From contig NZ_QMEW01000018.1 in assembly GCF_003284965.1 (NCBI RefSeq), forward strand, positions 36,141 through 100,140: 64,000 bases of DNA, in the 5' to 3' direction. The notes beneath the pieces are model-generated. The model made no database searches. It saw only the letters and a list, made by a program, of their open reading frames with translations, and had not been told where the DNA came from. The position numbers and the translations under genes were made by a program. The DNA comes from Mycolicibacterium sp. GF69 (lineage in GTDB: Bacteria; Actinomycetota; Actinomycetes; Mycobacteriales; Mycobacteriaceae). Positions 43,633-53,135 of this stretch are shown here, piece by piece (the stretch's first letter is position 1; each line of letters opens with the position of its first letter).

Positions 43633-44493
43633 TCATCTAGAGGCGCTGAACCTTCCGAACCGCCACAGGTACGACGGCAGCCGTCGCACGGGCACGCTCT
43701 TCGGCCAGTCCGTCGCGCGGAAGTAGGCGTCCGACCCGCCGTCGACGAAAATGACGCTGCCGCAGAGGAAGTCAGCGGAGTCCGACAGCATGAACAGCAT
43801 CCAGTCGGCGAGTTCGGCGGCGTCTCCGAAGCCGCCGATGGGGACCGGGAACCCGTTGACGGCTTTCGCCTGACGCGGTGTCGCGAGTTGCGCCTGCAGC
43901 AGCGGCGTCATGATGGCGCCCGGGGCAAGCGCGTTGAGGCGGATGCCTTCACCGGCCCACTCAGGCGTCACCGCGGTGCGGCGCACCCAGTGCGACACCG
44001 CGAGCTTGGATGCGGCGTACCCCAACGACGGCGCGACCGGCCCCAGCAACCGCAGCGAGCGCACCGCCTTGTCGGTGTCGTCGGACAGCAGCGCGCGAAC
44101 CGTACGCCGCGGCACCGCAGGGGTGGTCGTCGTCGAATTGCTGCCGACCACTACAACTTTCGCGTGATCCGCGGCAGCCAACGCCGGCCGCAACGCCTGC
44201 AGCATGTCCACCACACCGTGATAGTTGACCTCGAAGATACGTCGCACACTGTCCTTGCCGGGCGTCGGCCCGATCCCAGCGGCCAACACGGCGCCGTCGA
44301 GCCGATTCGACGCAGCCTCCAGCACCGCATCGGCCGCCGCCTGTCGCCCCTCGCGTGTCGAGAGGTCGGCCACGACGTCACCCTCCTTCACGTCGACGGA
44401 GATCACCGTGTGGCCCTGGGCCTTCAGCTTCGTGGCGGCCTGCTGTCCCATGCCGGACGCGGACCCGGTGATTGCATACACGCCCATCGTCAT
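43633..44493 (-). CDS. SDR family oxidoreductase
   Basis: A 286-residue short-chain dehydrogenase. The cofactor motif is AITGSASGMGQQAATKLKAQ, the catalytic tyrosine and lysine are in LGYAASKLAVSHW, and the C-terminal motif is GSVIFVDGGSDAYFR. A typical NNAG segment is replaced by AAGIGPT, and an insertion of about 30 residues (TPAVPRRTVRALLSDDTDKA region) precedes the active-site Tyr. This fits a 3-alpha-HSD-like subgroup. It is convergent with the mycofactocin SDR. Confidence 0.9.
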   Translation of the reverse strand: MTMGVYAITGSASGMGQQAATKLKAQGHTVISVDVKEGDVVADLSTREGRQAAADAVLEAASNRLDGAVLAAGIGPTPGKDSVRRIFEVNYHGVVDMLQALRPALAAADHAKVVVVGSNSTTTTPAVPRRTVRALLSDDTDKAVRSLRLLGPVAPSLGYAASKLAVSHWVRRTAVTPEWAGEGIRLNALAPGAIMTPLLQAQLATPRQAKAVNGFPVPIGGFGDAAELADWMLFMLSDSADFLCGSVIFVDGGSDAYFRATDWPKSVPVRRLPSYLWRFGRFSASR

Positions 44494-44590
44494 CCCCTAC
44501 CGTCGTCGTAGCTGCTGCAACCGCTGTCGTCGACGGGCAGCGTATCGGTGCAGTCGACGGGTTTACACCGCTGGTCCGCGTCGAGGCGTC

Positions 44591-44635
44591 GCGTGATCGG
44601 TCAGGGCGTGATCGGTCAGGGCGGAATCGGTCAGG
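44591..44635. repeat. Three 15-bp tandem repeats at the terC stop
   Basis: GCGTGATCGGTCAGG occurs twice exactly (44591-44605, 44606-44620) and once with two changes (44621-44635). On the minus strand each unit contains TGA in the same frame as terC, so the gene ends in three successive in-frame stop codons 15 bases apart. Confidence 0.9.
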
Positions 44636-45857
44636 GTGTGAGCCCCTTGCGGGTGAACGGCTCGGCCTCACCTCGACCGACCGCTTCGTCGTGCTTGCCG
44701 GCCGCACGGTCGAGCAATTCCATGAGGGAAGATTCGTCGCGGACCATGCGCCGGTACTTCGGACCGAGCGAGAGGATTTGGTCACGCTCGCGCAGTAGCG
44801 CTTGAAAGATGCGTTCGCGTTCGGCAGCACTGCGGGTGTATTCGGAGTCAAGGTAAGCCGTGGCGTGGCGGCGCGCGTTGGCGATCGCGGTGCGGGCGGT
44901 GCCCCTGCGGCTGAACAGAGATGCCATGACGGTGACGAGAAGCACGCCGATGATCACCGACAGCGACAGGCCGGTGCTGATCTCGATGACCTTCACGGGC
45001 TCGCCGTCGTTGATGAACGGCACGTTGTTCTCGTGCAGCGCATGCAGAATCAGCTTCACACCGATGAACCCCAGGATCGCCGCCAAACCGTAGGACAGGT
45101 AGATCAGCCGGTCGAGTAGGCCGTCAATGAGGAAATACAGCTGCCGCAGACCCAGGAGCGAGAACGCTGTCGCGGTGAAGACGATGTAGACGTTCTGCGT
45201 CAGACCGAAGATCGCCGGGATCGAGTCAAGTGCGAAGAGAATGTCGGTGCCGCCGATGGCCACCATCACCAGCAGCATCGGCGTCATCGCCCGCTTGCCG
45301 TCCACCATCGTGAAGAGTTTGTCGCCGTCGTAGTGGTCCGTGGTGTGAAAGATCTTCCGAGCCAGACGAACGATCACGTTGTCTGCGGTTTGGGAGTCGT
45401 TGCGGTCGGGGGTCAGCATGTTGCCCGCGGTGAGCAGCAGAATCAACCCGAACGCGTAGAACACCCATGCGAAGGTGTTGATCAGCGCGGCGCCGAGGAA
45501 GATGAAGCCGGTACGCGCGATCAACGAGAACACGATGCCGAACAGCAACACCTTCTGCTGATCCTCGCGTGGCACCCGGAAGCTGCTGATGATGATCAAG
45601 AACACGAAGAGGTTGTCGACCGACAGTGCCTTCTCGGTGACGTAGCCCGCGAAATACTCCGAGCCGGGATCGACGCCCCCGACGACCAGGACACCGACAC
45701 CGAACAGCACCGCGATCCCGACGTACGCCGTCGACCAGGCCGCCGCCTCCTTCAGCGTCGGAACGTGGGCTTTCCGGACATGAAAGAAGAAGTCGAAGGC
45801 CAGGAGGCCGCTGATGGCGGCAATGGTCAGCGCCCACACCCATCCGGGTACGTCCAT
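44631..45857 (-). CDS. TerC family integral membrane protein
   Basis: A 408-residue membrane protein of the TerC/Alx family with about nine hydrophobic segments. Conserved acidic motifs sit in membrane helices: GYVTEKALSVDNLFVFLIII and GTDILFALDSIPAIFGLTQN. The family is linked to manganese export and tellurite resistance. A charged C-terminal extension of about 70 residues (from about 340) follows the last helix. It is divergent from the SDR at 46059 with about 200 bases between and no other gene there. Confidence 0.93.
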   Translation of the reverse strand: MDVPGWVWALTIAAISGLLAFDFFFHVRKAHVPTLKEAAAWSTAYVGIAVLFGVGVLVVGGVDPGSEYFAGYVTEKALSVDNLFVFLIIISSFRVPREDQQKVLLFGIVFSLIARTGFIFLGAALINTFAWVFYAFGLILLLTAGNMLTPDRNDSQTADNVIVRLARKIFHTTDHYDGDKLFTMVDGKRAMTPMLLVMVAIGGTDILFALDSIPAIFGLTQNVYIVFTATAFSLLGLRQLYFLIDGLLDRLIYLSYGLAAILGFIGVKLILHALHENNVPFINDGEPVKVIEISTGLSLSVIIGVLLVTVMASLFSRRGTARTAIANARRHATAYLDSEYTRSAAERERIFQALLRERDQILSLGPKYRRMVRDESSLMELLDRAAGKHDEAVGRGEAEPFTRKGLTP

Positions 45858-46058
45858 GTGTCCTCGCGTTCGTCGTCAGAAAATCATCACGCCGGTCTCC
45901 CTAAACAATGCCCTTTTGCCCAGCCTTTCTACCAAGCCCTTCTGCCAGCGAGCCTGATCTGGAACCCGACCCTGCCCACCACCGTCATCAACGCGTGCGC
46001 CCGACGCACTACGGTTGGTCGAGCACTGCTGACCACGACAGGCAGGGGAAAGCCGGAG

Positions 46059-46823
46059 ATGACGATCCTGGACCGCTTCCGACTCGACGACAAAGTCGCC
46101 GTCATCACCGGAGCTTCGTCCGGTCTTGGCGTGTCGTTCGCCGAGGCGTGCGCGGAGGCCGGCGCCGACGTGGTGCTGGCTGCGCGCCGCACCGAAAAGC
46201 TCGCTGCAACGGCCGAACTCGTCCGGGCCGCCGGCCGGCGCGCACTCAGCGTCCAAACCGATGTCGCGGACCCCGAACAGTGCGCGGCGCTCGTCGATAC
46301 CGCGATGGAAGAGTTCGGCCGGGTCGACGTCCTGGTGAACAACGCCGGTGTGGGTACCGCGGTGCCCGCTAGCAGGGAGACTGCCGACGAGTTCCGCACC
46401 GTGATCGACGTCAACCTGAATGGGTCGTATTGGGCCGCCCAGGCGTGCGCGCGGGTGATGCAGCCGGGCAGTTCGATCATCAACATCTCCAGCGTGTTGG
46501 CCCTGACCACCGCGGGTCTTCCGCAGGCCGCCTACAGCGCGAGCAAGGCAGCGGTCGTCGGCCTCACGCGCGACCTCGCCCAACAGTGGGGTGGTCGCAA
46601 GGGGATCCGCGTCAACGCCCTGGCCCCGGGTTTCTTCAAGTCGGAGATGACCGACGAGTATGCGCCCGGGTACCTCGATCGCACCGTGGCCGATCGGGTG
46701 GTGTTCAACCGGGTCGGTGAACCCCATGAGCTGTCCGCCGCGGTCGTTTGGCTCGCATCCGAGGCCGGCGGATACGTCACCGGCCAAACCATCGTCATCG
46801 ACGGCGGTGTGACGATCACCTAG
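46059..46823 (+). CDS. SDR family oxidoreductase (FabG-like)
   Basis: A 254-residue classical short-chain dehydrogenase. The NAD(P) motif is VAVITGASSGLGVSFAEACA, followed by NNAGVGTAVPASR, the serine in INISSVLA, the Y-x-x-x-K in AAYSASKAAVVGL, and the C-terminal TGQTIVIDGGVT. This is the FabG/glucose-dehydrogenase type. An SD-like AGGGGAAAG lies 12 bases before the ATG. No operon partner is evident, so the substrate cannot be predicted. Confidence 0.92.
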   Translation: MTILDRFRLDDKVAVITGASSGLGVSFAEACAEAGADVVLAARRTEKLAATAELVRAAGRRALSVQTDVADPEQCAALVDTAMEEFGRVDVLVNNAGVGTAVPASRETADEFRTVIDVNLNGSYWAAQACARVMQPGSSIINISSVLALTTAGLPQAAYSASKAAVVGLTRDLAQQWGGRKGIRVNALAPGFFKSEMTDEYAPGYLDRTVADRVVFNRVGEPHELSAAVVWLASEAGGYVTGQTIVIDGGVTIT

Positions 46824-46926
46824 CACCCGGGGCGCGCGTCGTCCGCTAACGCATCTGGCTCGCTTCGATCACGAACCGTGAACACCGGTGTCTGCCCGGG
46901 CTTGAAGATGATGTGATGGCCCGGCG

Positions 46927-46946
46927 GCTCCGACAGACATCGGAGC
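46927..46946. other. Inverted repeat before the small membrane ORF
   Basis: GCTCCGA-CAGACA-TCGGAGC is a hairpin with a 7-bp stem. It lies 103 bases after the SDR stop and 12 bases before the ATG at 46959. It may end the SDR transcript or cover the ribosome site of the following frame. Confidence 0.5.
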
Positions 46947-46958
46947 GGAAGGTTGCCT

Positions 46959-47417
46959 ATGGGTTCGCTCGGTCTGCCACAGCTTGCTGTGCTGGTCGCG
47001 GTGGCCGCCATGGCCGCGATGGGTGGCTTCGCGGCATCAACGGCAATGCGACGGACCAAGCGACATGTACGTCACGTGTTCTTGATCGGCGCTCTCTGCG
47101 GCTTCGTGGCCGGTGCCGTCTCGACGAAGTGGCGAGGTGGTCGCAGAACGCTTCTTCGTGTCGGCACCCATTCACTTGCGTTGCCGGGCCTTTCGTGGCC
47201 CCCGCAGACTCGTCGCCGGACGCGCAACCCGGATCTGGCGGCCCTGCACACGGCACTGAGTCATGTACTCGCGCCGGCGTTTCGACGCCTCCGCTCCCAC
47301 GGCCACGTCAGCAAGGCCCATACGGCGATCACGATCGCGACTTCGACGAACAGATACACCGGCCACGGCCCCAAGACATCCAACAAGGATGCGGTCGGCG
47401 GTTTCCGGTTCAGGTAG
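46959..47417 (+). CDS. Possible small membrane protein, overlapping convergent gene
   Basis: A frame starting MGSLGLPQLAVLVAVAAMAA with two hydrophobic segments (about 8-28 and 43-56) separated by a basic loop (RRTKRHVRHV). An AAGG-type RBS precedes it. After about residue 60 the frame runs antisense to the TIGR02206 gene (from 47261) and looks non-coding, so the true product may be shorter or frameshifted. Without it, 46824-47260 would be 437 bases with no gene. Confidence 0.4.
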   Translation: MGSLGLPQLAVLVAVAAMAAMGGFAASTAMRRTKRHVRHVFLIGALCGFVAGAVSTKWRGGRRTLLRVGTHSLALPGLSWPPQTRRRTRNPDLAALHTALSHVLAPAFRRLRSHGHVSKAHTAITIATSTNRYTGHGPKTSNKDAVGGFRFR

Positions 47418-47980
47418 CCGTAATTGGTCCCGACGATCGCGTTGAACGTGAACGTCGAAGCCGCCCATACCAGCGTCGTGATGACGGCGAAACGAAAGCT
47501 GCGCCACCGCGGACGCATGCCTCGGCCCCACGTGAGATAGACGGCCGCCCATACCGCGAAGACGTGCAGCACGAAGAACGTGACGAACAGATGGTGGGGA
47601 AAGTCCGGTGCGCCTTCTTGTGGGGTGCCGACGTCGGGTGTGATCAACGCCTGCGAGCTCAGCACCAGACACCAGTAGTAGGTCAGCGCGAACGCCCAAT
47701 GTCGTTGTGACCAAAGCGCGTAGGCGGCCGTCAGCTCCGCGATATCGCACAGCTGGATCGGGATGGACGTCTGAATATCGGGGCGGACCAGCTTGTAGAT
47801 CAGCGCCACCACGAAGGCGACAAGTATCAACGATGCGAAAACACGCGAGAACAACCGGGCCTGAACCTCGGTCTGCCGGCGTCCGATCCAGATCAACAGT
47901 GCCGCGCCGATCGCGAAGATCACGAGCACCGCCAGGTGCGACGGTCCGTACGCCACGAATTCCCGTTGTGCGTAAACCAT
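47261..47980 (-). CDS. TIGR02206 (YwaF-like) membrane protein
   Basis: A 239-residue integral membrane protein with about six or seven hydrophobic helices. The sequence YGPSHLAVLVIFAIGAALLI at the start, IQTSIPIQLCDIAELTAAYA in the middle, and NAIVGTNYGYLNRKPPTASL near the end match the TIGR02206 family, whose function is not known. The ATG at 47980 starts MVYAQREFVAYGPSH. It lies 44 bases downstream of the serine-hydrolase gene on the same strand and may be co-transcribed with it. Confidence 0.88.
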   Translation of the reverse strand: MVYAQREFVAYGPSHLAVLVIFAIGAALLIWIGRRQTEVQARLFSRVFASLILVAFVVALIYKLVRPDIQTSIPIQLCDIAELTAAYALWSQRHWAFALTYYWCLVLSSQALITPDVGTPQEGAPDFPHHLFVTFFVLHVFAVWAAVYLTWGRGMRPRWRSFRFAVITTLVWAASTFTFNAIVGTNYGYLNRKPPTASLLDVLGPWPVYLFVEVAIVIAVWALLTWPWERRRRNAGAST

Positions 47981-48024
47981 TCCGACCGGCTCCTAAATCG
48001 TGATGACCAGCATCGCTGCCCGCG

Positions 48025-49617
48025 TCAGCGGGGCTTGTGCTCCGGTGATGTCGCGCCGGGTACCGCGCTGCCATACAGACCCAGAGTTCGGGCGGCCACC
48101 GTCGCGAGTTCGCCTTGCAGGTTCGAGAGCGGGCGGCTGCCGCGAACATGGATCGCGTTCGTGAGCAGGATGACGTACGTATCCGATCCGGGATCGACCC
48201 ACAGGGAGGTTCCGGTGAACCCGGTATGTCCGAAGCTGCCGACGGGAAAGACCGCTCCGCGCGGCCTGGAATGGCCGGAGTCGATGTCCCAGCCCAGGCC
48301 TCGCAGGTTTTGTCCCGGGATCGCCGGATACTGGGGAGCGAGCAGCGAATCGGGGTTCGGCGTCGCGGCGATGGCTGCGCGCGCGGCGTCGTTTGCGGCT
48401 TGCAGTTGTTGCGTTGAATGTCCGGGCTGCTGGGGGGTGGTCATCAGCTCAAGGGTGGCCCGCTGCAGCGGAAACTTGCTCGGCCGGCCCGCCAACCGGT
48501 CGAGCAGCGCCTGCACAAAGGTACTGAGGTCGAGCGCCGTGGTGAAAACGCCGGCATGCCCGGCCACTCCCCCCATGCGGCGCGCCGTCGGGTCGTGAAC
48601 GGTGCCTCGCAGCAGGTGATCGAGGTCGGGATTGCTGCCGGGGTGGGCCCTGCCTTCCTCGTCGCGCGCTGTCGGGGCGATCCGCGGCAACAGTGCGGTG
48701 CTCCAAGCGTCAGCGGGGCATGCGGCCACCCCGGTCGGCGCGGGCGCCCACGCGATCGCCGTCCCCAAGACCCTGTGTGGACCGCATGCCTTGGCCGGCG
48801 GCAGGTATCGGGTTTCTGACATCCCGAGCGGTGTGAACACGTTGCGTTGGACGTAGACGTCTTCTGGCTCGCCGGTTACCTTTTCGATCAGCGCACCGAG
48901 CAGAATGAAGTTGATGTCGGAGTAGCGGAACACCGCGCCTGGGCTCGACTGAAGAGCCGTGCTCAGCGCACGACGGATACCTTCGGCATGGTCGGCCTCG
49001 GCCAGCCCCCACGGATCGCCGAGGTCGAGATCCCCCGCGATCCCCGACGTGTGGGTGAGCAGCATGCGGACCGTCACTTCGGCCCGCTGCGGGTCGTCTG
49101 CACTATTGAAGCGGGGCAGATACGCCTGCACGGGTTCGTCAATGCCGACCTTGCCCTGCTCGTACAGCTGCATGACGGCCGTCGCCGTCGCAAGAGGTTT
49201 GGTCAACGACGCGATGTCGAAAATCGTGTCCTCGGTCATCGGCTCAGCAGGTGCCGGTGCCCCATCGAGCCCGGGTTCGCTTGGCAGCCTTCGCAAACCG
49301 TACGCCCTCAAAAAGACGGTGCTTCCACCATGTCCGACCGCGACCACCGCTCCTGGCATCTTGTTCGCGGCGACGGCCTCGTTCATCAGGTGCGAGATTG
49401 CGGGCAAGTCCGGCGTCGGGGCGAGAGCCGGCTTGGGAGCCGGCTTGGGAGTCGGAGCCGCAGCGGGCGGCGGCGACACCGGCGGGCTGACATCCGGCGC
49501 CGGACGCTCAACGCGACCACAGGCGAAAGTCGCTGTGAGCGTGAGCAACACAGCTGTGAAGGCGATGGCCCGTCGCGCCGACCGTGCGCCGACTGTGGCC
49601 GGCCGGTCTGCTGACAT
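48025..49617 (-). CDS. Exported beta-lactamase-family serine hydrolase
   Basis: A 530-residue serine hydrolase of the class C beta-lactamase/EstB family. An N-terminal export signal (ARRAIAFTAVLLTLTATFAC) with a possible but poor lipobox around C33 is followed by a Pro/Ala-rich linker (40-70). The catalytic S-x-x-K is S137-L-T-K140, the Y-x-N is YSDIN, and the third motif is GHTGFTG. It may act on peptidoglycan peptides or esters. I chose the ATG at 49617 because the 62-residue extension of the longer frame is not signal-like and overlaps the DUF1906 gene. Confidence 0.9.
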   Translation of the reverse strand: MSADRPATVGARSARRAIAFTAVLLTLTATFACGRVERPAPDVSPPVSPPPAAAPTPKPAPKPALAPTPDLPAISHLMNEAVAANKMPGAVVAVGHGGSTVFLRAYGLRRLPSEPGLDGAPAPAEPMTEDTIFDIASLTKPLATATAVMQLYEQGKVGIDEPVQAYLPRFNSADDPQRAEVTVRMLLTHTSGIAGDLDLGDPWGLAEADHAEGIRRALSTALQSSPGAVFRYSDINFILLGALIEKVTGEPEDVYVQRNVFTPLGMSETRYLPPAKACGPHRVLGTAIAWAPAPTGVAACPADAWSTALLPRIAPTARDEEGRAHPGSNPDLDHLLRGTVHDPTARRMGGVAGHAGVFTTALDLSTFVQALLDRLAGRPSKFPLQRATLELMTTPQQPGHSTQQLQAANDAARAAIAATPNPDSLLAPQYPAIPGQNLRGLGWDIDSGHSRPRGAVFPVGSFGHTGFTGTSLWVDPGSDTYVILLTNAIHVRGSRPLSNLQGELATVAARTLGLYGSAVPGATSPEHKPR

Positions 49618-49751
49618 GACCACCTCGTCGGGATCGAAGGTGCGCGGGCGACGCCGCGTCCAGCTGCGTGTCGGCCCCAGCATAAAGCGAAGCCACTTCG
49701 GTGCGAGGGAATCCGCCGTCCGCGAGAGGCCGATGTTGTTACCATCGCGCC

Positions 49752-50561
49752 GTGCACGACTCCCCGACGTCGCCCCGCGGCGGCAAAGGACTCCCGTGGT
49801 CACGGCGGGAGATCCTCAAGTATGCCGTCGCTGCGCCGCCGCTGTTGGTCCTCGGCGCGACGGCGACGCTTCAGGCACCGAAAGCCTCGGCCGACCCACT
49901 ACGGCTGGTCGATTTCGCCCACCGCAAGGTTCCCGCGGACCAGCTCAAGGCGGCCGGCTTCGACGGCGCCCTGGTCTACGTATCCGAGTTACGACCGGGT
50001 GCGGATTTTGACTTCAAGCCGGTGACCCGTGAGTATGCCGATTCGCTGCGCGCCGAGGGGCTGCACGTCGTCAGCTGCTACCAGTACGGCAAGCCCGGTT
50101 GGCCGACACCGTCGGATTACACCCGCGGTTATGACGGCGGGGTGGCCGATGCTGCGACGGCCCTGCGGCTGCACGAGGCCGCCGGAGGTCCGGATTCGGC
50201 GCCGATCTTCTTCAGCGTCGACGAAGACATCGACCTGGATACCTGGCAAAGCGTTGCGATCGAGTGGTTTCGAGGGATCAACTCGGTGCTCGGCGTGAAT
50301 CGCACCGGCCTCTACGGGCACGCACGGGCGTGCTCGTGGGCGATCGCAGACGGGGTGGTCGGCCGATCGACCAGCGACGGACACTGGTGGGTGTGGCAGA
50401 CCAAGGCGTGGTCAGGTGGCGAGCGCGAGCCCAGGGCGGTGCTTTATCAGGCCGTGGTCATCGGACCGTCAGAGCCCGGCGTGCCCATCGGAGATACCCA
50501 CGTGGACGTGGACGAGGTCCTGGCGCCCGATTTCGGCCAGTGGGATCTGGACAGACGCTGA
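49752..50561 (+). CDS. Tat-exported DUF1906 glycoside-hydrolase-like protein (Rv2525c-like)
   Basis: A 269-residue protein with a Tat signal: SRREILKYAVAAPPLLVLGA (about residues 17-36) has the twin-arginine SRRxxLK motif and ends near KASA. The DUF1906 barrel follows, starting VDFAHRKVPADQLKAAGFDG, with the acidic motif FFSVDEDIDLDTW at the predicted active site. The family member Rv2525c of M. tuberculosis is a Tat substrate linked to the cell wall. Start: GTG at 49752. It is divergent from the serine hydrolase and followed by the PBP gene 63 bases later. Confidence 0.9.
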   Translation: MHDSPTSPRGGKGLPWSRREILKYAVAAPPLLVLGATATLQAPKASADPLRLVDFAHRKVPADQLKAAGFDGALVYVSELRPGADFDFKPVTREYADSLRAEGLHVVSCYQYGKPGWPTPSDYTRGYDGGVADAATALRLHEAAGGPDSAPIFFSVDEDIDLDTWQSVAIEWFRGINSVLGVNRTGLYGHARACSWAIADGVVGRSTSDGHWWVWQTKAWSGGEREPRAVLYQAVVIGPSEPGVPIGDTHVDVDEVLAPDFGQWDLDRR

Positions 50562-50624
50562 GCATCGCCACACCAATCGGCGCGGGAACCTTCGCAGCCG
50601 GTCCGGATTTAATACCCTGCTGAC

Positions 50625-53105
50625 ATGCCGGAGCGCTCACCGGCCGGGGGGACGGTCATCAAGCTGGCACTCTGCTGCGTTTTGGCAGGAGTGCTGGTAG
50701 CCGCTTTGATGTTTCCCGTCGCCGGCGGGTTCGGTTTCCTGTCCAACCGCGCCTCCGACGTCGTCGCCAACGGGTCCGCCCAGCTGGTGGAGGAAGACAT
50801 TCCCCAGGTGACGACGATGGTCGACGCTGCAGGTAAACCGATTGCGTGGCTCTACACCCAGCGCCGATTCGAGGTGACGAGCGATCAGATCGCCAACACG
50901 ATGAAGCTGGCGATCGTGTCGATCGAGGACAAGCGATTCGTCGAGCACAGCGGGGTGGACTGGCAAGGCACGCTGACCGGTCTGTCCGGGTATCTCTCGG
51001 GCAATCTCGACACCCGCGGCGGTTCGACCATCGAGCAGCAGTACGTGAAGAACTTCCAGCTTCTGGTGACCGCGCAGACCAATGCCGAGAGACGCGCCGC
51101 GGTCGAGTTGACGCCGGCGCGCAAGCTTCGCGAGATGCGAATGGCGCTGACGCTGGACAAGACGTTCACCAAAGCCGAGATCCTCACCCGGTACCTGAAC
51201 CTGGTCGGGTTCGGCAACGGGGCGTTCGGCGTACAGGACGCCGCGCAGACGTACTTCGGCGTCAACGCCTCACAGTTGAACTGGCAGCAGGCGGCGCTGC
51301 TGGCCGGCCTGGTTCAGTCGCCCACCTCGCTGGACCCCTACATCAATCCGCAAGGCGCGTTACAGCGTCGGAACCTGGTGTTGGACACCATGATCCAGCA
51401 CCTGCCGCAGCGTGCCGACGAACTGCGCGCCGCCAAATCCGCGCCGCTGGGCGTGCTTGCCCGACCCAACGAACTGCCGGGCGGTTGCATCGCCGCCGAC
51501 GACCGCGGGTTTTTCTGCGAGTACGTGCTGTCTTATCTGGCGCGCGCCGGGATCGGCAAAGAGCAGATCTCGCGCGGCGGCTACTTGATCCGCACCACCC
51601 TCGATCCGAAGGTCCAGTCTTCGGTCAAACGAGCGATCGACAAGGTCGCGAGCCCCACGCTGTCGGGCATAGCCGGCGTGATGAGCGTCATCGAGCCGGG
51701 TAGAGATTCACATCGCGTGCTGGCGATGGCCGGCAATCGTCGGTACGGCCTCAACCGGGACGCCGGCGAGACCGCACAACCTCAGCCTTTTTCACTCGCC
51801 GGCGACGGTGCGGGGTCCATCTTCAAACTGTTCACGACGGCGGCGGCGCTGGAGATGGGCATGGGCACCGACTTCCAGTTGGCCGTGCCCAGGTTTTTCC
51901 AGGCCAAGGGGTTGGGCAGCAGCGACACACCCGGATGTCCCAAGGAAACCTGGTGTGTGAAGAACGCCGGCAATTACCGCGGGTCGATGAACGTCACCGA
52001 CGCCCTGGCCACCTCGCCCAACACGGCATTCGCCAAGTTGATCCAGCAAGTCGGGGTGCCGCGGGCGGTCGACATGGCCGTCCGGTTGGGGTTGCGTTCG
52101 TACGCCGTCCCGGGCACGGCGCGGGCGTATGACCGCACCAGCAACGAAAGCCTCGCCGACTACATCAAGAGGCAGAACGCCGGATCGTTCACCTTGGGGC
52201 CGTTTCAGCTCAACGCGCTCGAATTGTCGAACGTGGCAGCGACTTTGAGTTCCGGCGGTATGTGGTGTCCGCCGAATCCCGTCGACAAGATCATCGACCG
52301 TCACGGCAACGAGGTGACGTTCACCGCGGAGAAGTGTGACCAGGCGGTGCCGACAGGGCTGGCGAACACGCTCGCGAACGCGATGAGCAAGGACGACCGT
52401 GGCGGCGGGACGGCTGCGGGGGCGGCCGGTTCGGTGGGGTGGGAACTTCCGATGTCGGGTAAGACCGGCACGACCGAATCCCACAGGTCCTCGGGGTTCG
52501 TCGGCTTCACTAACCGGTACGCAGCCAGCGTGTACATCTTCGACGACTCCAGTTCGCCTTCGGAGATCTGCTCATTCCCGCTGCGCAAGTGCTACAGCGG
52601 TGACCTGTACGGCGGGAACGAGCCGGCGCGCATCTGGTTCGAGGCGATGAAACCGATCGCCAACGACTTCGGCGAAGTGCATCTACCGCCCACCGATCCG
52701 CGCTACGTCGAGGGCGCGCCGGGTAGCGAGGTGCCGAACGTGTCCGGCATGAACGTCGACCGGGCCCGGCAGCGGCTCAGGGACGCCGGGTTCCAGGTCG
52801 CCGACAAGACGACGCCGGTCAACAGCACCGCGTCTTACGGGGCCGTGGTCGGCACCACGCCGGGTGGTCGGACCATCCCCGGGTCCATCGTCACGATCAA
52901 CATCAGCAACGGTGTTGCACCCGCGCCGCCGCCACGTCCAGAGGGACCGCCGCCACCACCCGGCGCACCGCCGCCACCCCCGCCGTCGAATCCGATGGTC
53001 GTGCAGATCCCGGGGCTGCCCCCGATCTTCCTCGGACCGCCGCCACCCCCGGGCGCGCCGCCGCCACCTGCGCCACCGCCACCGCCACCGCCACCGCCCG
53101 CTTGA
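50625..53105 (+). CDS. Class A penicillin-binding protein with PASTA domain (PonA2/PonA3-type)
   Basis: An 826-residue bifunctional peptidoglycan synthase. An N-terminal membrane anchor (about 12-38) is followed by a GT51 glycosyltransferase (E101 in SIEDKRFVEH; RGGSTIEQQYVKN). The transpeptidase has S398-I-F-K401, S464-P-N466 and K613-T-G. A single PASTA domain (about 700-763) and a Pro-rich tail (767-826) end the protein. Pairs of cysteines (C288/C298, C438/C444, C649/C656) may form disulfides outside the membrane. The PASTA domain fits PonA2, but I cannot tell PonA2 from PonA3 here. Confidence 0.93.
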   Translation: MPERSPAGGTVIKLALCCVLAGVLVAALMFPVAGGFGFLSNRASDVVANGSAQLVEEDIPQVTTMVDAAGKPIAWLYTQRRFEVTSDQIANTMKLAIVSIEDKRFVEHSGVDWQGTLTGLSGYLSGNLDTRGGSTIEQQYVKNFQLLVTAQTNAERRAAVELTPARKLREMRMALTLDKTFTKAEILTRYLNLVGFGNGAFGVQDAAQTYFGVNASQLNWQQAALLAGLVQSPTSLDPYINPQGALQRRNLVLDTMIQHLPQRADELRAAKSAPLGVLARPNELPGGCIAADDRGFFCEYVLSYLARAGIGKEQISRGGYLIRTTLDPKVQSSVKRAIDKVASPTLSGIAGVMSVIEPGRDSHRVLAMAGNRRYGLNRDAGETAQPQPFSLAGDGAGSIFKLFTTAAALEMGMGTDFQLAVPRFFQAKGLGSSDTPGCPKETWCVKNAGNYRGSMNVTDALATSPNTAFAKLIQQVGVPRAVDMAVRLGLRSYAVPGTARAYDRTSNESLADYIKRQNAGSFTLGPFQLNALELSNVAATLSSGGMWCPPNPVDKIIDRHGNEVTFTAEKCDQAVPTGLANTLANAMSKDDRGGGTAAGAAGSVGWELPMSGKTGTTESHRSSGFVGFTNRYAASVYIFDDSSSPSEICSFPLRKCYSGDLYGGNEPARIWFEAMKPIANDFGEVHLPPTDPRYVEGAPGSEVPNVSGMNVDRARQRLRDAGFQVADKTTPVNSTASYGAVVGTTPGGRTIPGSIVTINISNGVAPAPPPRPEGPPPPPGAPPPPPPSNPMVVQIPGLPPIFLGPPPPPGAPPPPAPPPPPPPPPA

Positions 53106-53135
53106 GGACCTGGGCGAGACGGGTACGGCCAGGAT

